From CADCTM01 sp049671305 (GTDB taxonomy: Bacteria; Cyanobacteriota; Cyanobacteriia; Cyanobacteriales; Coleofasciculaceae): DNA of 64,000 nt. Positions within the stretch are counted from its first letter, which is position 1. Every line of letters begins with the position of its first letter. Made by a program: the position numbers and the translations under genes. The notes under the pieces are model-generated. The model did not search any database. It had not been told where the DNA came from and saw only the letters and a list, made by a program, of their open reading frames with translations. Shown here piece by piece: positions 60,169-64,000 of this stretch. The stretch is taken from assembly GCA_049671305.1 (NCBI GenBank), contig JBATUR010000030.1:1-64000 (forward strand). The letters are read 5' to 3'.

Positions 60169-60978
60169 TTAATCATCAGGCTCTTTAATCTGAAGCGGCA
60201 GTTTAGCCAAATCTGGCAGTTCTACTAGTTCCACAAGTTCTTTTTCAGTTTCCTTCAGTTCCGGCAGTTCCACAAGTGCTTCTTCAGTTTCCTTGATTTC
60301 AACAGGTAACATTAGGGGTTGAGGTTTTTCTTCAATTAGGCAACTGGCAAGTGGCAAAGTTTTCTCTAAGTCTCCTAAAGGTCGAGGAATGACCGCAATA
60401 CCAATTAATTCACCGCCTTTAATTCTCTGAACTTCTGCCATGCCAGTTTGTATTGCCATCGCAACATTTGCCCAATTACCCCGGATAATAACAGTGCACA
60501 ACCCGTCTCCAATGGTTTCGTAAGCTGTTAACTGAACCTCTGCTGATTTGAGCATGGCATCAGCCGCGCCAACCAATGCAGGAAACCCCCGTGTTTCCAA
60601 AAGACCGATCGCCAGATCATTAACACGACTGTTATCTTGTTGAACCTGATCAAATAAGCGATCGCCAATCGGAAAGATCGCTTCTAGATTAGGAACAGGT
60701 CGGGGGAGAACCAGAGAAGAAAGATATGGTCCTTGTTCTTTGGCGTGCCGTACCCCATCCTCAACTGCCAGACGGACTTCTGAGAACGAACCCCGGACAA
60801 TAGCGGTACAGTGACCGCTACCTGTTTTTTCGTAGCCAATCAAAGTAACATTTGCTGCTTTAAGCATGGCATCTGCTGTACTCACGATCACTGGAAAACT
60901 GAGTGTAGAAACCAAGCCTAAAGCAGATTGACTGACACGCTTTTTGCGACGACCATTACTATCTTGATAAGACTCCAT
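60169..60978 (-). CDS. ccmO: Carboxysome shell protein CcmO (tandem BMC)
   Basis: 269 residues with two BMC domains: ALGLVSTLSFPVIVSTADAM with HCTAIVRGSFSEVRLAVEDG (about 20-100), and AIGLLETRGFPALVGAADAM with LCTVIIRGNWANVAMAIQTG (about 120-205). The C-terminal tail is a repeated Glu/Leu/Lys region (ELPELKETEKELVELVELPD) of unknown role, longer than in many CcmO proteins. Tandem-BMC proteins form pseudohexameric shell tiles. It is the last gene of the ccmL-M-N-O order seen here, 89 bases after ccmN. Confidence 0.95.
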   Translation of the reverse strand: MESYQDSNGRRKKRVSQSALGLVSTLSFPVIVSTADAMLKAANVTLIGYEKTGSGHCTAIVRGSFSEVRLAVEDGVRHAKEQGPYLSSLVLPRPVPNLEAIFPIGDRLFDQVQQDNSRVNDLAIGLLETRGFPALVGAADAMLKSAEVQLTAYETIGDGLCTVIIRGNWANVAMAIQTGMAEVQRIKGGELIGIAVIPRPLGDLEKTLPLASCLIEEKPQPLMLPVEIKETEEALVELPELKETEKELVELVELPDLAKLPLQIKEPDD

Positions 60979-61067
60979 AACTCAATTCTCCATAAAGTTG
61001 AAGTATGTTAGTTGTTTGCTTGTATTAAGTCTAGAAACTAACAACTAAAAACTAACAACTCTTCAAT

Positions 61068-61706
61068 CTAACTGTCTTCTGGTGGAGGGTTGAAAGATTG
61101 ATTATTGTATGGAAATAGAGTCTTTAGCAGCCGATTCAGATTTTCTTGTCCATAAACAGATTTTACTGGCTCAGTCGTCGGTGCTTCTGCCTGTAACTCA
61201 GTTGGTGAGTCGGCATGAGCTGTGTGGGACACTACCGTTGTCGGAGCAGGAACCTCTCCATTTAAAGATTCTTGACCTGTTGTACCAGTAGAAGCTGGAA
61301 GCGATGGCGTCGTCTCTGTGACACTATCAGCAACCAAGGCAGGAGTCGGAACTTGACGTCCTTGGTCTCCAACCAAAGAACCAGGTGGCACAACTTGCCA
61401 AGGCTCAATCGAAGCATTCCAAATCGTTGTTAAAGCGCCAATACAGGCATTTGTGCCAATTTTGCCCTTACCAACCATCAAAACCCCAGCACCTAGATTC
61501 GCGCAGGCTTCTACCTCTAGGATACCTTGACTTGCTGTAAGAATAGACCCGATGCCGATACAAACACCAGCGCCAATGATAATTTTGCTGTCAGTTGCTG
61601 CCCGCAAGATTACCCCTGAGCCAATAGCGGCACTAGGATCGATACTTACCTCACCTTCCGTATGTACATAATTGTTACTGCTCAATGGCAGTGGGGGCAA
61701 ATGCAT
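61068..61706 (-). CDS. ccmN: Carboxysome assembly protein CcmN
   Basis: About 212 residues. The N-terminal part is a left-handed beta-helix of hexapeptide repeats (IGSGVILRAATDSKIIIGAG, IGTNACIGALTTIWNASIEP). A Pro/Thr/Glu-rich linker leads to the encapsulation helix VYGQENLNRLLKTLFPY at the C terminus, which binds the shell in other beta-carboxysomes. CcmN bridges CcmM to the shell. ATG 61706 (MHLPPLPLSSNN) is preferred over a GTG three codons upstream. The spacing to ccmM is 186 bases. Confidence 0.95.
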   Translation of the reverse strand: MHLPPLPLSSNNYVHTEGEVSIDPSAAIGSGVILRAATDSKIIIGAGVCIGIGSILTASQGILEVEACANLGAGVLMVGKGKIGTNACIGALTTIWNASIEPWQVVPPGSLVGDQGRQVPTPALVADSVTETTPSLPASTGTTGQESLNGEVPAPTTVVSHTAHADSPTELQAEAPTTEPVKSVYGQENLNRLLKTLFPYNNQSFNPPPEDS

Positions 61707-61891
61707 TCTTATCACAGAGCCTTTCGCATCTGAGAAACTCTAACCAGTTTTTAGTTATTGGTTGTTAGAACTAGAAGCCACTAAACTAGGGGCAAAAAGA
61801 TTTATCCAGCTCCCAGGGCGATGCCTGGAGATCCTCTATACCGCCATACCTGATGCTTTGCTAAAACTAACAACCCAACACCAAAAACTAA

Positions 61892-63610
61892 TTAGCTAGG
61901 CTGTTGAATAATCGTTTCCAAAACGCGCCGCTTGGCTTTTGTGTCAATGCCAATGAGCCGCACATATTCATCACTATGCTCAGTCATGCAACCTTCTAAA
62001 CCATGCAACACGTCTGAAACATGATTCGATTCAATTGGGCTACAAGTTTGCCAGGAACCAGTACGGAAGCGGCGCTTGTCAGCGTGTTCTGTACCAATGC
62101 GATAACCTTGGGCTAAAAGTTGACGTACTTGCTCAACTGTGTCTTGACTCAATGCTGTGTCATTTGAGGACTGTTGATGTCTAGAAGCGGTTGCCTTTGG
62201 GGCGCTGTAACTACGATTACTATTGCCATTAGAGGCTGTGCTTTGCTGAGGCTTCTTATCACCAGGTCTTTGAATGATTTCTTCAGTAATTCGGCGTTTG
62301 GCTTTGGGGTCAATGCCAATAATACGCACATATTCGCCTGCGTGTTCAGCCAAGGCGCTTTCTAAAGCTTTAACTACATCTGCTTCACGTTCGGAATGAA
62401 CTGGAAGACTGTGCCAGGAACTAGTACGGAAGCGGCGTTCATCAGCATACTCTGCACCAATGCGGTAACCTTGGGCTAAGAGTTGATGGACTTGTTGGCG
62501 GAGGTCTGAACTTAATTCTGAACCTGACGTGCGATCATAACTATTGCTACTAGGTGCTGCTTTATATTCAGTCCGAGCTGATGCGGATGATTTAGCGGAT
62601 GATTTAGGTTGAGCTTGATCACCAGGTCTTTGAATGATTTCTTCAGTAATTCGGCGTTTGGCTTTGGGGTCAATGCCAATAATTCGCACATATTCGCCTG
62701 CGTGTTCAGCCAAAGCCGTTTCTAAAGCTTTAACTACATCTGCTTCACGTTCGGAATGAACTGAAGGCACACTTTGCCAGGAACTAGTACGAAAGCGGCG
62801 TTCATCGGCATACTCTGCACCAATGCGATAACCTTGGGCTAAGAGTTGACGGACTTGTTGGCGGAGGTCTGAATTTAGGGCGGTACTCGAAGACATGGAA
62901 CTATCTAAATTATAAGAACTAGTGGAAGAGGGAGCCGACGATCGCCCGATGAGGGAATCACCATTATTAGAATGAGACTTCTGACTAATTTCATTTCGGA
63001 GCGGCGCAATACAGGCTTCATCCCCAGCACATCGATAACCTGTACGCAAGGCATCATTAACTACAATTACATGGCTAGCAAACTGCCGATCCTCATCCTG
63101 TACATCTGGTAGTCTATCAGCTTGTTGCTGGTTGGTAATAACGGCGCCGGAAGGTACATATTTACCAGGGGGGATTTCGACATCTTGAACCAAGGCGTGC
63201 ATCATGATGATACAGCCGTTGCCGACTCGCGCATTAAATACTGTAGAACGAAAACCGATAAAGCAGTTGTCACCTACATAAGCCGGTCCATGAATTAGGC
63301 TCATGTGGGTAATGGAAGTATCCTTACCAATCCACACTGAGTAGTTTTCTTGGTCATCCCCAATTACCCGACCTTCTTCAAGACCATGAATTACCACACC
63401 GTCTTGAATGTTGGTGCCTTCGCCAATATAAAAAGGTTCTCCTTCATCAGCTCGAATGGAAGTGCTAGGACCAACCATTACCTCCGGACCGATTCTGATA
63501 TCTCCAGTAATATTAGAAAATGAATGTACATAAGCAGTTTTATCAATTGTTGGTTCCGCCAAACTTTTTGACCAAGGGGTCGGGGGCGCCGCGTAGCTGC
63601 GGACTGCCAT
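61892..63610 (-). CDS. ccmM: Carboxysome scaffold CcmM with three SSUL domains
   Basis: 572 residues. Residues 20-200 form the gamma-carbonic-anhydrase beta-helix, ending in RCAGDEACIAP, whose C194 and C200 match the disulfide pair needed for activity in a thermophilic homolog. Three Rubisco-small-subunit-like (SSUL) domains follow at about 249-330, 369-450 and 491-572 (QLLAQGYRIGAEYADERRFR). A strong AGGAGGAAG precedes the ATG. An in-frame ATG at 62896 (M239), just before the first SSUL, could give the short CcmM35-like form, although its ribosome-binding site is weak. The three SSULs condense Rubisco. Cys pairs occur only in the third SSUL (C523, C541). Confidence 0.96.
   Translation of the reverse strand: MAVRSYAAPPTPWSKSLAEPTIDKTAYVHSFSNITGDIRIGPEVMVGPSTSIRADEGEPFYIGEGTNIQDGVVIHGLEEGRVIGDDQENYSVWIGKDTSITHMSLIHGPAYVGDNCFIGFRSTVFNARVGNGCIIMMHALVQDVEIPPGKYVPSGAVITNQQQADRLPDVQDEDRQFASHVIVVNDALRTGYRCAGDEACIAPLRNEISQKSHSNNGDSLIGRSSAPSSTSSYNLDSSMSSSTALNSDLRQQVRQLLAQGYRIGAEYADERRFRTSSWQSVPSVHSEREADVVKALETALAEHAGEYVRIIGIDPKAKRRITEEIIQRPGDQAQPKSSAKSSASARTEYKAAPSSNSYDRTSGSELSSDLRQQVHQLLAQGYRIGAEYADERRFRTSSWHSLPVHSEREADVVKALESALAEHAGEYVRIIGIDPKAKRRITEEIIQRPGDKKPQQSTASNGNSNRSYSAPKATASRHQQSSNDTALSQDTVEQVRQLLAQGYRIGTEHADKRRFRTGSWQTCSPIESNHVSDVLHGLEGCMTEHSDEYVRLIGIDTKAKRRVLETIIQQPS
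62259..62853 (-). repeat. Direct repeat within ccmM (SSUL1 and SSUL2 coding)
   Basis: A segment of about 240 bp recurs with a period of 360 bp. For example, ACCAGGTCTTTGAATGATTT occurs at 62261 and 62621, followed by closely matching sequence to about 62493 and 62853. The third SSUL copy is clearly more divergent. Confidence 0.85.
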
Positions 63611-63768
63611 AGATGTCTTCCTCCTATCTTAAAAAGCGATACACGAGCGCCAGTTATTGGCTTTAATTGTCAAAGGTGGGCAATGGGGAAGCGATCGCTC
63701 TTTGGCTACTGCAATGTGCAGAGAACTTTATCCAGCTTTCAACTTTCCCACGTTACCATTACCCCAAC

Positions 63769-64000
63769 CTAGATGCGATATTGATCTTTCTTGCTGTAGA
63801 GAGTCTGATTATCAACATTTACTGTGTCAATAATTCCAACTACCATAGCGTCGATGGGACGGGTATTACTGTCACCTACCTGGCGTGCAGCGCTACCCAG
63901 GCTGACAAGAACCCATTCGTCCATGCCTGCGCCAACATTGTCTGCTGCCACTTCGTACTTGGGCAATAGCTGTCCTTCCTCATCTAAGAATTGTAATAAA
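63769..64000 (-). CDS. ccmL: Carboxysome vertex protein CcmL (5' end beyond window)
   Basis: The open frame gives 76 residues before a TAG at 63769-63771: LLQFLDEEGQLLPKYEVAAD and onwards. VGAGMDEWVLVSLGSAARQV and RPIDAMVVGIIDTVNVDN match CcmL/EutN pentamers, which cap shell vertices. The N-terminal part lies outside the window. The gene precedes ccmM by 158 bases. Confidence 0.93.
   Translation of the reverse strand, partial: LLQFLDEEGQLLPKYEVAADNVGAGMDEWVLVSLGSAARQVGDSNTRPIDAMVVGIIDTVNVDNQTLYSKKDQYRI

Noticed and set aside
59969..60172. A 67-residue frame in the cmpR-ccmO spacer
   Set aside because: Unusual composition with many Ser, Cys and Phe, no ribosome-binding site, and overlap with the end of ccmO.
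62259..62853. The ccmM repeat as an assembly artefact
   Set aside because: The two copies differ at several positions and in linker sequence, so they are genuine separate copies, though only long reads can settle the copy number.

Overview
This window is chromosomal DNA from a beta-cyanobacterium. The evidence is a ccmL-ccmM-ccmN-ccmO beta-carboxysome cluster with a CmpR-type LysR regulator beside it, many HIP1 octamers (GCGATCGC, for example at 912-919), and cyanobacterium-type genes (HisZ, RibBA with a long tail, a carotenoid cleavage oxygenase, ClpS with DUF2103, several GAF/PAS histidine kinases). A small ORF ending exactly in RGSGR, the HetR-inhibitor pentapeptide, points to a multicellular or differentiating lineage (Nostocales/Chroococcidiopsis-like). 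I cannot name a species. Gene order is mosaic: mostly short operons separated by AT-rich spacers, with palindromic intergenic repeats and one MITE-like element. I see no insertion sequence, prophage or CRISPR array.

Layout. 1-5.4 kb: truncated tlyA, a nucleoside phosphorylase, an HD protein plus gamma-glutamyltransferase, a divergent tRNA-Lys(CTT), and a YgfZ-type protein with a small partner. 5.5-18 kb: metallophosphoesterase, single-domain response regulators, a Ser/Thr kinase, two paralogous secreted proteins, DUF2103/clpS, a secreted FAD enzyme, a catalytically degenerate double RNase III protein, a tandem SagB-type nitroreductase and a pentapeptide-repeat protein. 18.5-26.8 kb: GH13-CBM20 amylase, ClC channel, SF2 helicase, PHP-domain protein and glutaminase. 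26.8-34.1 kb: signalling block with a GAF histidine kinase split by one in-frame TGA, an SDR, a divergent PAS kinase/OmpR-type regulator pair, a zinc-ribbon peptide and a ComFB-like protein. 34.2-38.5 kb: hisZ, DnaJ-TPR, inositol-monophosphatase-like, nuclease, ferredoxin and tRNA-Ser. 38.6-40.8 kb: an unrecognised three-gene module (glycine-rich membrane protein, small helical partner, divergent HTH protein) bounded by tRNA-Ser and a MITE. 40.8-43.9 kb: EamA transporter with a coiled-coil head, and miaB. 43.9-44.8 kb: the RGSGR peptide and a second small secreted peptide with a related tail. 44.8-56.1 kb: carotenoid oxygenase, gloA, eno, argC, ribBA, a CrtI-like oxidoreductase carrying an in-frame repeat, two Uma2 proteins and a UvrD-like helicase. 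56.3-64 kb: tRNA-Gly, HD protein, DppC-like permease, cmpR, then ccmO/N/M/L.

How the genes work together. The carboxysome cluster encodes shell (CcmO, CcmL) and assembly (CcmM, CcmN) proteins, and the neighbouring CmpR-type gene suggests inorganic-carbon-responsive control. The best candidates for undescribed biology are the tandem small peptides at 44.1-44.8 kb, the pseudo-RNase III at 14.1-15.1 kb, and the membrane/helical/HTH module at 38.6-40.6 kb. All functional statements come from reading motifs; no database search was run.
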